A stretch of DNA of 64,000 nt from Arthrobacter sp. M4 (GCF_020251205.1 NZ_JAIWYX010000007.1:273171-337170); one strand, 5' to 3'; counted from the first letter of the stretch, positions 26,608 to 35,317 are shown. Notes: generated by a model not told the origin, from the letters alone. Numbers and translations: made by a program.

Positions 26608-28203
26608 ATGAAAAGTCTGCGTCTACTCACCGGGGGCGCCGCCGTCGCCCTCACAACCTCCCTCGTCGGTTGCGGCGGTGCTGCCAGCCCCCAGGCCGGC
26701 AACGCCGCGATCGAAAACGTTGTTGTCGCCGTCGGCGCCCTGCCGGACAGCCTCACGCCGGCGCCCTGGGGCGGCAGCGCCTCCCACGTGGTGCTCAGCG
26801 GCCTCGGCTCCCAACTCCTCGAATACAAGCAGGGCGCCAGCGACGGCAAGAGCTGCCCGGCCCCGTCCACCGAAGTGTCCGGCCGATTGGCCGAAAGCGC
26901 CAAGCCCAGCGCGGACGGCACCGGCATAGTGGTCACCCTCCGCAAACTGACAAGCCAATACGGCAACACCCTCTCGGCCGAAGACGTCCGATGGAGCCTG
27001 GATATCGGCATGAAGCGCCAGCCCGTTATGAAGGGCACGCTGAAGAGCAGCGGCTTCAACGTCGACAACCTGGTGAAGGTGATAGACGACCACACCATCC
27101 AGCTCAACACCACCGGGCTGACCTCCTACACCGAGGAATCCCTGCAGAACAACCTCTTCTACATCCACGACAGTGTGGAAGCCAAGAAACACGCCACCGC
27201 AGAAGACCCGACGGCGAACGGCTGGCTTTCGAAGAACCTCGCCGACTACTCGGGCTGGAAACTGGAGGAGTTCACGCCGGGTGCCTCCCTCACCGTGACG
27301 GCGGACTCGAACTGGCAGGGCCAACGCGGCTCCGTGAAGCGCGTGGTGGTCAAGGCCGTCCAGAGCACCGCTACCCGCAGCCAGCTGGTTGAATCCGGCG
27401 AAGTCCAGGTTGCCAACGGCTTCGAGTACGACCAATACAAGTCGCTGGAGAAGGCCCCCGGCGTCACCGTCCTCAACTGCCCCAGCCAGACCCGCGACAC
27501 CATGATGATCAACACGAAGACGGGTCCGCTCTCCGACGTCAAGGTTCGCCACGCTGTCTCGATGGCCATCGACCGTGACGCCTTGGTGAAGGGTGCCTAT
27601 GCAGGCTTCGGCGAAGCGGCTGGCTCCATCTTCCCAACGGTTGAGGGTTCAGCCACCTACAAGTTCAATAAGGAAGAAGCCAAGAAGCTGCTTGCGGAAG
27701 CGGGCTACGCCAACGGCTTCCCGATGACCCTGAGCTATAGCGCAACCCGTCCGGGTCCGGTGGCAGCGAAGTCCGCCGTCCTCATCCAGTCGATGCTCAA
27801 AGAAGTCGGCATCACCGTCCAGTTGCAGAACGTCGCAAGCTCAACCGACTTCTCCACCGCCCTTCTCGAAGGCCGCTACCAGGCGGTGCTCTACTCCGAA
27901 CCGATCGTGATCGCGGACCCCGCGTTCTACAGCTACGCGTTCTACGGCTCCGGAGCCCCGAGCAACACCACCGGCTGGTCGAACCCCGAATTCGACAAGG
28001 CCCGCGCCGAGCTGGCCGCGACGCCGGCCAAGGAAACGGACAAGCGCACCACCCTCCTCAACAAGATGGCCTCGCTGGTGGACGACGGCGCCCCGATCCT
28101 CTCGCTGGTCGAAACCCGCGGAGTCCTGGTGGCCAAGACCGGACTCTCAGGCGCCACACCGCTCACCAACGGCCAGATCTACTTCAACGCCCTCGGGCGC
28201 TAG
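26608..28203 (+). CDS. peptide/amide ABC transporter substrate-binding lipoprotein
   Basis: A 531-residue SBP of the DppA/OppA cluster C family. Residues 1-22 are a lipoprotein signal ending in the lipobox LVGC. Family marks are the LSAEDVRWSLDIGMK region after the first domain, PLSDVKVRHAVSMAIDRDALVKGAY in the hinge domain and NKEEAKKLLAEAGYANGFPMTLSYS. It delivers the substrate to the importer encoded by 20876-24739, which otherwise lacks a binding protein. It lies downstream of the MBL pair, separated by 42 bases, with CGGAG before the ATG. The ligand is unknown; binding proteins of this type take peptides, opines, glycosides and also ureides and amides. Confidence 0.9.
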   Translation: MKSLRLLTGGAAVALTTSLVGCGGAASPQAGNAAIENVVVAVGALPDSLTPAPWGGSASHVVLSGLGSQLLEYKQGASDGKSCPAPSTEVSGRLAESAKPSADGTGIVVTLRKLTSQYGNTLSAEDVRWSLDIGMKRQPVMKGTLKSSGFNVDNLVKVIDDHTIQLNTTGLTSYTEESLQNNLFYIHDSVEAKKHATAEDPTANGWLSKNLADYSGWKLEEFTPGASLTVTADSNWQGQRGSVKRVVVKAVQSTATRSQLVESGEVQVANGFEYDQYKSLEKAPGVTVLNCPSQTRDTMMINTKTGPLSDVKVRHAVSMAIDRDALVKGAYAGFGEAAGSIFPTVEGSATYKFNKEEAKKLLAEAGYANGFPMTLSYSATRPGPVAAKSAVLIQSMLKEVGITVQLQNVASSTDFSTALLEGRYQAVLYSEPIVIADPAFYSYAFYGSGAPSNTTGWSNPEFDKARAELAATPAKETDKRTTLLNKMASLVDDGAPILSLVETRGVLVAKTGLSGATPLTNGQIYFNALGR

Positions 28204-28295
28204 CACTTTCGCTAAAGCCACAGGCGACCTTCACTCGGTGCCGGCCGGCCGTCGTCGAACCCGGCCGGCACCACCTCTACAAGGAGGAACAACCC

Positions 28296-28982
28296 ATGAT
28301 TGAAATTTGCGGCAAGCAGGTCCGCGACACCCTCCAGGAACTCCTGGATCCCGCCACCACCGCGCTGGTTGTCATCGATATGCAGCAGGGCGCGGTGCAC
28401 GCCGGCGGCGCAATCGGCGACTCCGGCCACGACCTCAGCATGATGCCCGCCGTCGCCGAGCGCTGCGGACGCGCCATCGCTGCGGCGCGGCAGAACGGCG
28501 TGCCGATCTTCCACATCCGCGTGGAGAACCTGCCCGACGGCGGCAGCTCGCCGGCCGCCTGGCTCCGCGCCTTGTACACGGCTGCTAATGGTCGGCCCAT
28601 CGACCTCGGACGGCTCAGCCTCAAAGGCGATCCAGCCACGGAATTCTGCGACGAATGCAAACCGGAAGAGGGCGAAATCATCATTACCAAGCGACGCCCC
28701 AGCGCATTTGTTGGGACGGAACTGGGGCTGTTGCTTCGGAGCCAGGGCATTGAGTCCGTCGCATTGGTTGGTGTTTCCACAGGCGGCTGCGTCGAAGCCA
28801 CGTTGCGGGACGCCGTGCATAACGACTTCTACGCCGTGCTCATCGAAGACGCTGTTGGCGCCTACGACACAGTGGTCCACGAAGCTGCGCTGACGGTGAT
28901 GAGGGCGCGGCACGACGTCTGCACCCTGGACGAGGCCATCGCCGTTTGGGAATCCGCGGGCGTCGCCTCGCCGCGCGCCTAG
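28296..28982 (+). CDS. isochorismatase-like cysteine hydrolase (carbamoyl amidase type)
   Basis: A 228-residue member of the isochorismatase-like hydrolases, whose amidase branch includes N-carbamoylsarcosine amidase, nicotinamidase and biuret hydrolase. The catalytic triad is complete: Asp28 in VVIDMQQG, Lys132 in TKRRPSAF and Cys165 in GVSTGGCVEATL. AAGGAGG lies nine bases before the ATG. It follows the binding lipoprotein and precedes a second MBL pair. Given the neighbours (hydantoinase, acetamidase, amidase), it probably cleaves a carbamoyl or carboxamide group and releases ammonia. Confidence 0.85.
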   Translation: MIEICGKQVRDTLQELLDPATTALVVIDMQQGAVHAGGAIGDSGHDLSMMPAVAERCGRAIAAARQNGVPIFHIRVENLPDGGSSPAAWLRALYTAANGRPIDLGRLSLKGDPATEFCDECKPEEGEIIITKRRPSAFVGTELGLLLRSQGIESVALVGVSTGGCVEATLRDAVHNDFYAVLIEDAVGAYDTVVHEAALTVMRARHDVCTLDEAIAVWESAGVASPRA

Positions 28983-29003
28983 TCCACGGTTGAGGAGAAG
29001 ACC

Positions 29004-29810
29004 GTGAATTCCCGAACCATTCAACCCCCAGGGCCATCCCGCACCAGGGCCCGCGCCATTGCCGCCGCGGGCGCACGTGACCTGATTGGCGACAGGGTCT
29101 ACCGGCTGGGCGCCGACATCCTGGTCGATGAGAACGTCAGCTGGTGCCCGCCGGGCATTCGCACCACTCAGCCCGTCAACTGCTACGTCATCAAAGGCTT
29201 TGGCGGTTCCGTACTCGTGGACACAGGCGTCCGCCTCCACGAAACCGAGATTCTGGCGCAGCTGGACGCCGTGCTTGAGCCGGGGGAGCGGCTTGCAGTC
29301 GTCCTGACCCGCACCGAGATGGAGTGCTGCCTTAACCTTCCCGCCATCGAAGCCCGATTCGACGTGGAATCCGTTTGGTACACCGGCGGAATCACGGTTC
29401 CGCGGACCACGGCCGAGCCGCGACGGATCATGGTCAATCCCGGAACTTCCCAACTGGTGGAAGTCATTGACGGCATCAAGCTGGAGTTCGTTTCCCCACT
29501 GATGCGGCTATTGCCCACGCTGTGGATCTTCGATCCAGTGTCCGGAGCGCTGCTGACCTCCGATGCCTTCACCCATGGCTCGTATCGTCGGACGCCTGAC
29601 GGCCTTGGGGCATCCGACGGCCTCTGCAAGTTCCGCTGGTTCAGCGAGGCCGACACCCGAGGGATCGCCGCCGACGTCGAATCCGTTGTCCGCGAGCGGC
29701 AAGTCACCGCAATCGGTCCTGGCTACGGCGAGCCGTTTATCGGGGTGGCACAGTGCGCCACGGAATCAGCGGCGCTCGCCGCCGCGATCAGGGAGGTGGG
29801 AGTCCAGTGA
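29004..29810 (+). CDS. metallo-beta-lactamase-fold protein, degenerate metal site (A2)
   Basis: A 268-residue paralogue of A1 with an extra N-terminal extension rich in arginine and alanine. SVLVDTGVRLHE starts the fold; the first metal motif is R103-T-E105-M-E107-C108, again with all three histidine positions lost, and the second is LLTSDAFTHGSY. The end of the fold has IGPGYGEP without histidine. GAGGAG precedes the GTG at 29004. Its stop overlaps the GTG start of B2 as GTGA, so equal amounts of the two proteins are expected, which suits a heteromeric complex. The function is unknown. Confidence 0.78.
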   Translation: MNSRTIQPPGPSRTRARAIAAAGARDLIGDRVYRLGADILVDENVSWCPPGIRTTQPVNCYVIKGFGGSVLVDTGVRLHETEILAQLDAVLEPGERLAVVLTRTEMECCLNLPAIEARFDVESVWYTGGITVPRTTAEPRRIMVNPGTSQLVEVIDGIKLEFVSPLMRLLPTLWIFDPVSGALLTSDAFTHGSYRRTPDGLGASDGLCKFRWFSEADTRGIAADVESVVRERQVTAIGPGYGEPFIGVAQCATESAALAAAIREVGVQ

Positions 29811-30631
29811 GCCCTGAACTTTTGGCCGGCCGGATCATCGACGACGGCGTCCACTGGCTGGGCGGGTGCCTGTCGGCCAGCGCTCCAAGCCATAGTGGAG
29901 AAGTCCAGGAAGTCCACTACCACGTCTCCTCATATCTAGTGGTGGGTTCCAAGGCCACGATCCTGGTGGACACGGGGGACCCGGCGCATCGTGCCACGGT
30001 GATGGACCAACTGGACGCTGCCTTGTCTGGACGGCCTTTGGATTACGTCTTCCCCACGCATCCGGAGATCCCGCACGCGGGCAATCTTCCGGCACTGCTG
30101 GAACGTTATCCGGGCGCCCTTGTGGTGGGCGATGTTCGGGACTATGCCCTTCATTTCCCGGAATATCGTCACCGGCTGCAGGCTCAATCCGCGGGCGACG
30201 TCCTGGATCTTGGTGACAGGGAGTTCCGTTTCCTGCCCGCGTACATCCGCGATCTGGAAAACACGCTGTGGGGCCACGACTCCGGCGCCGGGATGATGTT
30301 CGTCTCGGACGGCTTCTCCTACATCCACGACATCCCCGGCCCGGACGAGGACGACGAACCCGTCCATTTGCCAGGCCAGTGCCGGCTGTTCTCCAGCGAG
30401 ATGCCCGTCCCTCCGACCGTGGACCAGGCGGCGTATGGGACCGGCCGTGCCCTGTATTGGACCAAGTTCGTTGACGTCAGCACTGCGTTTCAAGCAATTG
30501 AAGACACACTTTCTGCTTTTCCCACCCGGTGGATCGGCCCAGCGCACGGCAACGTGATTGATGACGTTGAGGACATGCTCGCGACGTCGCTGGCCGCCCA
30601 TCGAAAGGTCTATGAAGGGCGGCTTTTGTAA
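29807..30631 (+). CDS. metallo-beta-lactamase-fold protein (B2)
   Basis: A 274-residue paralogue of B1. It retains TILVDTGDPAHR, H85-P-E87-I-P-H90-AGNL at exactly the B1 positions, MFVSDGFSYIHDI and the final histidine in GPAHGNV. The shared acidic stretch (PGPDEDDEPVHLPGQC, in B1 PELDDEDPVHLPGEC) is a subfamily mark. I chose the GTG at 29807, which overlaps the A2 stop and has GGGAGG upstream. The tandem A-B pair repeats the arrangement at 24901-26565, indicating a duplicated two-gene module. Confidence 0.82.
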   Translation: MSPELLAGRIIDDGVHWLGGCLSASAPSHSGEVQEVHYHVSSYLVVGSKATILVDTGDPAHRATVMDQLDAALSGRPLDYVFPTHPEIPHAGNLPALLERYPGALVVGDVRDYALHFPEYRHRLQAQSAGDVLDLGDREFRFLPAYIRDLENTLWGHDSGAGMMFVSDGFSYIHDIPGPDEDDEPVHLPGQCRLFSSEMPVPPTVDQAAYGTGRALYWTKFVDVSTAFQAIEDTLSAFPTRWIGPAHGNVIDDVEDMLATSLAAHRKVYEGRLL

Positions 30632-30642
30632 GATGAATCCTC

Positions 30643-30656
30643 ATCAATATAATGAA
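30643..30656 (+). promoter_or_regulatory. TTCRATANNNTGA-type promoter/operator motif (deacetylase operon)
   Basis: The site reads ATCAATATAATGAA, with the consensus -10 box TATAAT at 30648-30653, 132 bases upstream of the deacetylase. ATATAATGAA also matches the core of the E. coli PuuR operator, and the island encodes an XRE-cupin regulator of the same class. Confidence 0.6.
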
Positions 30657-30787
30657 TCGACTGTGGTTCGTGAGTGCTCCGGACCCCAGCCCATAGTTTT
30701 CGGGCTTCGCAGCCCTGAATCCCAGCAGGGATGTTGCGGCGGATGCCCACGAGCAGCAGTTGTCTATGAACAGCGAGGAGATGCACA

Positions 30788-31732
30788 ATGCGAGACCTGA
30801 TCGGGTATGGCGAGAACCCTCCGATTGTCACGTGGCCCGGCGGCGCAAAGGTGGCTGTCTCCCTTGTGCTCAATTACGAGGAAGGTGCGGAAAGTTCCAT
30901 CGAAGCCGGCGATGCGCGGGACGAGGACGTCTCCATCTTCGGCGGATGGTCGGCTGATCCCACGCGCAGGAGCCTGATGAAGGAGTCCTTCTTCGAATAC
31001 GGCAGCCGCGTTGGCATCTGGCGATATCTGGGAATGCTCCGTGAATACAACGTCCCGGCGACCGTTATGGCCTGTGGCGCTGCCCTGGAGCGGAACCCTG
31101 AAGCGGCGCGCGCCATCGTCCGCGACGGCCACGAAATCTGCGCCCACGGCTACAAATGGCGTGGCACCGTAGGCATGACTCCCGCGGAGGAGCGTGCCGA
31201 GATCCGAGCCAGCCTCTCCGCGATCGAAGCAACAACTGGAGTGAGGCCGGTCGGCTGGTATGTCCGCGAAGGAATTACGGAGAATACCCGCGAAATTCTT
31301 GCCGAAGAAGGGTTCCTCTACGATTCGAATTCCTATTCCGACGACCTCCCGTATCACGTGGCGGCCGGGCCCAACAGCCACCTCGTGGTGCCGTACTCGG
31401 GGGACACCAACGACGCCCGCTTTTGGGGCAACGGCAGCCTGGGGACTGCTGAGGACTTCTTCACTGTCTTGAAGGACAGCCTGGATTGCCTGTTGATCGA
31501 AGGGGAGACCGTTCCCAAGATGATGTCCGTCGGTCTGCACTTGAGGATAGGTGGCCGCCCCAGCGTCTCCCACGGCGTCCGGCGGTTCCTGGAATACGCC
31601 CTGGCCAAAGATGGAGTCTGGTTCGCCACGCGCGAGGAAATAGCCCGTTGGTGGATCGAGCATCCGCCGGTGCAACAGTCAGTTGAAAATACGACGGCGG
31701 AACGCGCCGCGGCCTTTGAAGGTGTTGCATGA
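30788..31732 (+). CDS. polysaccharide-deacetylase-fold amidohydrolase (PuuE-like)
   Basis: A 314-residue protein of the NodB-fold subfamily that includes the PuuE allantoinases and related cyclic-imide hydrolases rather than true sugar deacetylases. Marks are the N-terminal GYGENPPIVTWPGGAKVAVSLVLNYEEGAE, RVGIWRYLGMLREYNVPATVMACGAALERNPE, DGHEICAHGYKW with the metal histidine, and the late MMSVGLHLRIGGRPS. GAGGAG precedes the ATG. It overlaps the cupin gene by four bases. A paralogue lies on the opposite strand at 34366. In this cluster it probably opens a cyclic imide or ureide. Confidence 0.85.
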   Translation: MRDLIGYGENPPIVTWPGGAKVAVSLVLNYEEGAESSIEAGDARDEDVSIFGGWSADPTRRSLMKESFFEYGSRVGIWRYLGMLREYNVPATVMACGAALERNPEAARAIVRDGHEICAHGYKWRGTVGMTPAEERAEIRASLSAIEATTGVRPVGWYVREGITENTREILAEEGFLYDSNSYSDDLPYHVAAGPNSHLVVPYSGDTNDARFWGNGSLGTAEDFFTVLKDSLDCLLIEGETVPKMMSVGLHLRIGGRPSVSHGVRRFLEYALAKDGVWFATREEIARWWIEHPPVQQSVENTTAERAAAFEGVA

Positions 31733-32181
31733 GCGGCGCGGCACGTGCCGGCGCGCGGCTGGACAGCGAAAGCCGGCCCGCCGTCGTCGACCTCAAGAAA
31801 CTGGTCCACAACGTCCACGAGCAGGGGTTCCAGGAACTGAGCAAGACAGGCCTTCAGGGCCAGCGGGACCAAGGCCTGGTCAGCACGCTCATCTCCCGTG
31901 ACCTCAGCGGCTCCGACGATCTATGTGTCAGTTGGGGGAGGATCCTGCCCGGCCAACACCATCTGTGCCACCATCATCCCGATGCCTCGGAGTTCTACGT
32001 GGTGCTGGCGGGGACGCCCATCGTCCACTTGGGTGACACGACGTACCGTGCCAAGCCGGGCGATGGCATTTACATCCCCCGGGGGACCACGCACGGACTG
32101 ACCAACGACGGCGACGAAGCGGTCGATTTGGTGGTCGGAGTCAGCAAGCCCGCCGACTGGGAGTTCGTTCCCGATGAGTGA
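31729..32181 (+). CDS. cupin-domain protein
   Basis: A 150-residue single-cupin protein. The metal-binding cupin motif 1 is LPGQHHLCHHHPDASEFYVVLAGTPIVHLG and motif 2 is KPGDGIYIPRGTTHGLTNDGDE. Such small cupins act as isomerases, dioxygenases or ligand-binding accessory proteins; ureidoglycolate lyase and (S)-ureidoglycine aminohydrolase are cupins too, but I see no specific match. It starts within the stop of the deacetylase gene and ends eight bases into the aldolase gene, so the three are coupled. Confidence 0.8.
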   Translation: MSGAARAGARLDSESRPAVVDLKKLVHNVHEQGFQELSKTGLQGQRDQGLVSTLISRDLSGSDDLCVSWGRILPGQHHLCHHHPDASEFYVVLAGTPIVHLGDTTYRAKPGDGIYIPRGTTHGLTNDGDEAVDLVVGVSKPADWEFVPDE

Positions 32182-32878
32182 GCAGCGAAGCGTCGGCCTC
32201 ATCAGCGCCGACCCCAGTCCAACACTCCTTGCCCTCCTGGCCCGCACCAAAGTGGACTTCCTGGTCCTCGACGCGGAGCAAACCGCTGTGACCGTGTCCG
32301 AATGCGCCGGGGTGGTCCAGAGACTTGCCGGCAGCGGCGTCCAAGTTGCGGTGCGTGTTCCTGATCTTGAAACAAACACGCTCGTAGCTTTCGCGAATAC
32401 AGGCGTTGCGGAGATTGTCCTCCCGCAAGTTCGCACGGTGGACGAGTTGGAGCGTGCCTACGACGCCACGCAGTATCCGCCCCTCGGGTCTCGCCCCAAG
32501 CAGGTGAACCCTTCCTCCGCCTTTGGTATGGATTACTCCCTGACGCCCAGGCTCACCGTGCTTTTCGAAACCCACCAAGCCGTGGATAACGTGAAGGAAT
32601 TCGCCGCGTCTGAGGCTTTCGGCGGGGGATGGGTGGGACCCACGGATCTCGCAGCGGACCTGAAACGGCACGGGCAACATGGCCCGGATGCCGTTAGCGA
32701 AGCCACCCAACGCGTGGTGGACGTCCTGGCGGAAGCTGGGAAGAGCGTGGGGCTGCCTGCTCCTGGCCTTTCCGACGCAGCCAGCGTGTTCAGCCGCGGC
32801 GCGGATCGTTGCGCTGTCTACTGGGAGCGCGAACTGGCCTCCTTGCTTGTCGGTTTTGCCAAGCAGCGAGCCGCTTGA
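32174..32878 (+). CDS. HpcH/HpaI aldolase/citrate lyase family protein
   Basis: A 234-residue TIM-barrel protein of the metal-dependent class II pyruvate aldolase family: VDFLVLDAEQTAVT replaces the usual LDxEH, VAVRVPDLETN is the conserved Arg-containing strand, and EIVLPQVRTVDELERA, VLFETHQAVDNV (metal-binding Glu) and GGGWVGPTDLAADL (metal-binding Asp) follow. The barrel is shorter than HpaI (about 250) but contains the key parts. It would cleave a 4-hydroxy-2-oxo acid, plausibly the last carbon-skeleton step of the pathway. It is the last gene of the deacetylase-cupin-aldolase operon. Confidence 0.8.
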   Translation: MSEQRSVGLISADPSPTLLALLARTKVDFLVLDAEQTAVTVSECAGVVQRLAGSGVQVAVRVPDLETNTLVAFANTGVAEIVLPQVRTVDELERAYDATQYPPLGSRPKQVNPSSAFGMDYSLTPRLTVLFETHQAVDNVKEFAASEAFGGGWVGPTDLAADLKRHGQHGPDAVSEATQRVVDVLAEAGKSVGLPAPGLSDAASVFSRGADRCAVYWERELASLLVGFAKQRAA

Positions 32879-32959
32879 ACCTGTCCATCACCAGTAGTCA
32901 CTGCAACAAGATTCAGCCCATTAAGAAGGGTTTCGAAGACCCTTCCAGGCACCCCCATC

Positions 32960-32972
32960 TTCGATATACTGA
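32960..32972 (+). promoter_or_regulatory. TTCRATANNNTGA promoter/operator motif (regulator gene)
   Basis: TTCGATATACTGA, with TATACT as -10 hexamer, lies 32 bases before the GTG of the XRE-cupin regulator. This suggests autoregulation. The sequence between 32879 and 32959 has no gene. Confidence 0.6.
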
Positions 32973-33003
32973 CGGAAAACCGAGGACTAGTGAAGGAGTC
33001 GTC

Positions 33004-33615
33004 GTGACGGAGACAGCAAGCAATGAAGCAGCCGAGTCCCTGGAGCGCGACTTCTGGATCGCCCATCTCGGAGCAATGATCAAGCAACAACGTCTGGGCC
33101 GGTTCACCGTTGAGGAACTCGCCGATCGCGCAGGCGTCAGCGCTGGCCTGATCAGCCAAATCGAACGAGGCATCGGGAACCCGTCCTTTGCCACCCTCCT
33201 CCGCCTCGCCAACTCCCTGGAGCTGCCCCTCTCCAGCATGTTCACGGACCCCAACGAGGGCGAGAACCACATGCTCGTCCGCCGCGCAGACCGGCGCCGG
33301 ATCGAGATCCCGTCGCAGGGCATCATCATGGAGCTCATCGTTCCGGACTCGGAGCGGAAGCTCGGCGTTGTCACCATGACCATCCCGGCAAACTTCGACG
33401 GCGCCCACGTCCCGCACTCCCACGACGGCGAAGAATGCGTCATTGTCCAGGCCGGGACCCTCGTGGCGACCATCAGCGGCCAGGACTTTACCCTCGAAGC
33501 CGGCGACAGCCTGACCTATGACGCCTCACAACCGCACTGGTGGAGCAACCGGACTAACTCGGCTGCCGTGATGCTTGCGATTTCCACTCCGCCGTCCCTC
33601 GGTAAGGCCCACTAG
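33004..33615 (+). CDS. XRE-family transcriptional regulator with cupin domain
   Basis: A 203-residue regulator. Residues about 18-75 form the helix-turn-helix (LGAMIKQQRLGRFTVEELADRAGVSAGLISQIERGIGNPSFATLLRLANSL), and residues about 110-190 a cupin sensor (GAHVPHSHDGEECVIVQAGTLVATISGQDFTLEAGDSLTYDASQPHWWSN). This architecture (PuuR, SutR type) senses a small metabolite in the cupin pocket. AAGGAG lies seven bases upstream of the GTG at 33004. It is the only dedicated regulator of the island and carries the shared motif in its own promoter, so it is the best candidate to bind TTCRATANNNTGA. The racemase-like gene starts two bases after its stop. Confidence 0.88.
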   Translation: MTETASNEAAESLERDFWIAHLGAMIKQQRLGRFTVEELADRAGVSAGLISQIERGIGNPSFATLLRLANSLELPLSSMFTDPNEGENHMLVRRADRRRIEIPSQGIIMELIVPDSERKLGVVTMTIPANFDGAHVPHSHDGEECVIVQAGTLVATISGQDFTLEAGDSLTYDASQPHWWSNRTNSAAVMLAISTPPSLGKAH

Positions 33616-33617
33616 GC

Positions 33618-34352
33618 GTGGGCGACCCCCATGCCGACCTGCCCGGTCCGGAAACGCGGCTGGGAATTCTTGTTCCGTCCACAAATTCAAACGCCGAGAC
33701 GCTTACCGCCGCGATCCTCGCGGAACAGCCCGACGTCGGCGTTCACTATAGCCGTTTCCGCCTCCCGCCGAGCCTGGACGACACCGTCAGTGCAGCCGTC
33801 CTGGGCGACGCGCCCGGCCTTTTGAAGGACGCGGAACTCCAGGCGGTTGCCTTCCACGGAACCTCCGGCTCCTGGACGGGGCTCGACGGCGATCGTGCAC
33901 TGTGCGCCGAACTCTCGGCTGTCACAGGCTCACCTGCCACAACGGCCTCGCTGGCCGTTGTCGAGGCGCTCACCTCGCTGTCGGCAAGCCGCATCGCCGT
34001 CGTATTTCCGGGGCCGGGAAGCATTGCCGAGCGTATCCAGCGCGAATATGGCACCCAGGGAATCGACGTGTCGGTGACGTCTGTCCCGGCCCGGGAAATG
34101 ACCAACCCGGAGATCTCCCGCTTGAGCCGGAGCGACATCGAAAAGCTGATGCGGCCCGCCTTCACTGGCGACGTTGACGCCGTCGTCTGCATCGGCACTA
34201 ACCTGCGCTCCGGCTACCTGGTGCCCCATCTCGAAGAAGAATTCGGCGTCCCCATTGTGGATAGTGCCACCGCCACCCTCTGGCACCTACTCAAAATTGC
34301 CGGAGCCAGCCGCCCCATCAAAGGCTGGGGCAGACTCCTCGCAGAGTCGTAG
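33618..34352 (+). CDS. Asp/Glu racemase-superfamily protein with both cysteines replaced
   Basis: A 244-residue protein of the superfamily that includes maleate isomerase, hydantoin racemase and arylmalonate decarboxylase. It begins LGILVPSTNSNAETLTAAIL as in maleate isomerases. Those enzymes use two cysteines, in ACTSGS and SCTN contexts. Here the aligned positions read FHG81TSGS and CIG194TNLRS, so both are glycine, with a cysteine (Cys192) two residues before the second site. It may be a decarboxylase-like or lyase-like variant, use Cys192, or be a non-racemising relative. It follows the regulator by two bases with a GTG start and no clear RBS, so translation is probably coupled. Confidence 0.78.
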   Translation: MGDPHADLPGPETRLGILVPSTNSNAETLTAAILAEQPDVGVHYSRFRLPPSLDDTVSAAVLGDAPGLLKDAELQAVAFHGTSGSWTGLDGDRALCAELSAVTGSPATTASLAVVEALTSLSASRIAVVFPGPGSIAERIQREYGTQGIDVSVTSVPAREMTNPEISRLSRSDIEKLMRPAFTGDVDAVVCIGTNLRSGYLVPHLEEEFGVPIVDSATATLWHLLKIAGASRPIKGWGRLLAES

Positions 34353-34365
34353 CCAGCACCCCAAC

Positions 34366-35262
34366 TTAAGAACTAGTCGACGAGCGCCAAGCGCCGACGA
34401 TCTCTTCGCGCGTCGCGAACCATACCTTCTGGGCGCGCGCCGACTCGAGGAACCTATCCAAGGCCACCGCATAGGCTGGCCGCCCGATCAACCTGGGATG
34501 AAGTCCGACACTCATCACAGACGGCCCGGAGCGCGTGTCGTGCAGCATCATGTCCAGGGCGGCCTCCAGGTGGTTGGCGAAGGACGCCGCCGTCGGGAAT
34601 TGCTTGAAGAGACCGGAATCGTTGGTGTCCCCTGCGTAGGGGAGAAGCGGGAGCTTGGGGTTTGCGGGTCCGTGTCCCCAATGCGGCAAGTCGTCATTGA
34701 ACGAGTTTGAGTCGTAGCTAAATCCCTCGTCCGCCAGGAAACTCCGTGTCCCTGGCCTGAGGCCGTCCCGTGAATACCATGTGGTCGGCTGCCGACCGGT
34801 TGCAGCGGAAATGGCCTCGCGCGAGGCAATGATCTTCTCCCACTCTTCATGGTCCGTCAGGTCCGTGTGTGTATCCCACTGGTATCCATGGTCGGCGATC
34901 TCATGCCCGTCCCTTACCAACGCGGCCGCGATATCCGGGTTAAGCTCGAGTGCCGCCGCACAGCAGAAAGCCGTGGCTTTGACATCATGACGCCGCAGGA
35001 TGCGCAGCAGTCGCCAAACGCCTGCGCGGGAACCGTACTCAAAGGCCGATTCGAGCGTGAGGTTGCGTTCCGTTGAAGCATGCGCCGGGATCCAATGTGC
35101 ACCCAGGTCGTCTGCTGAGTCGCCCCGCGCCCTGCTCCGCTCGGCTCCTTCTTCAACGTTGATGACCAAAGATATGGCCACCCGGGCTCCGCCGGGCCAG
35201 CAAAAATCAGGCGGACTTTCGCCGTAGCCAACGAAGTCCCGCTGGGATAGTGCCTCTTCCAT
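34366..35262 (-). CDS. second polysaccharide-deacetylase-fold amidohydrolase (PuuE-like)
   Basis: A 298-residue paralogue of the gene at 30788, on the opposite strand: RDFVGYGESPPDFCWPGGARVAISLVINVEEGAE, RAGVWRLLRILRRHDVKATAFCCAAALELNPD, DGHEIADHGYQWD with the metal histidine, and VMSVGLHPRLIGRP. The acidic start of the fold and the metal histidines are intact. It converges on the racemase-like gene with a 13-base gap and diverges from the amidohydrolase at 35352. A TTCACTATAG sequence at 35303-35312 (minus strand) resembles a weakened copy of the island promoter motif. Two such enzymes suggest two successive ring openings or two substrates. Confidence 0.84.
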   Translation of the reverse strand: MEEALSQRDFVGYGESPPDFCWPGGARVAISLVINVEEGAERSRARGDSADDLGAHWIPAHASTERNLTLESAFEYGSRAGVWRLLRILRRHDVKATAFCCAAALELNPDIAAALVRDGHEIADHGYQWDTHTDLTDHEEWEKIIASREAISAATGRQPTTWYSRDGLRPGTRSFLADEGFSYDSNSFNDDLPHWGHGPANPKLPLLPYAGDTNDSGLFKQFPTAASFANHLEAALDMMLHDTRSGPSVMSVGLHPRLIGRPAYAVALDRFLESARAQKVWFATREEIVGAWRSSTSS

Positions 35263-35317
35263 GGTTCTCCAATCGGGGGTTCCCTACTCCCGTTCGCCGA
35301 CGCTATAGTGAAGCAAC

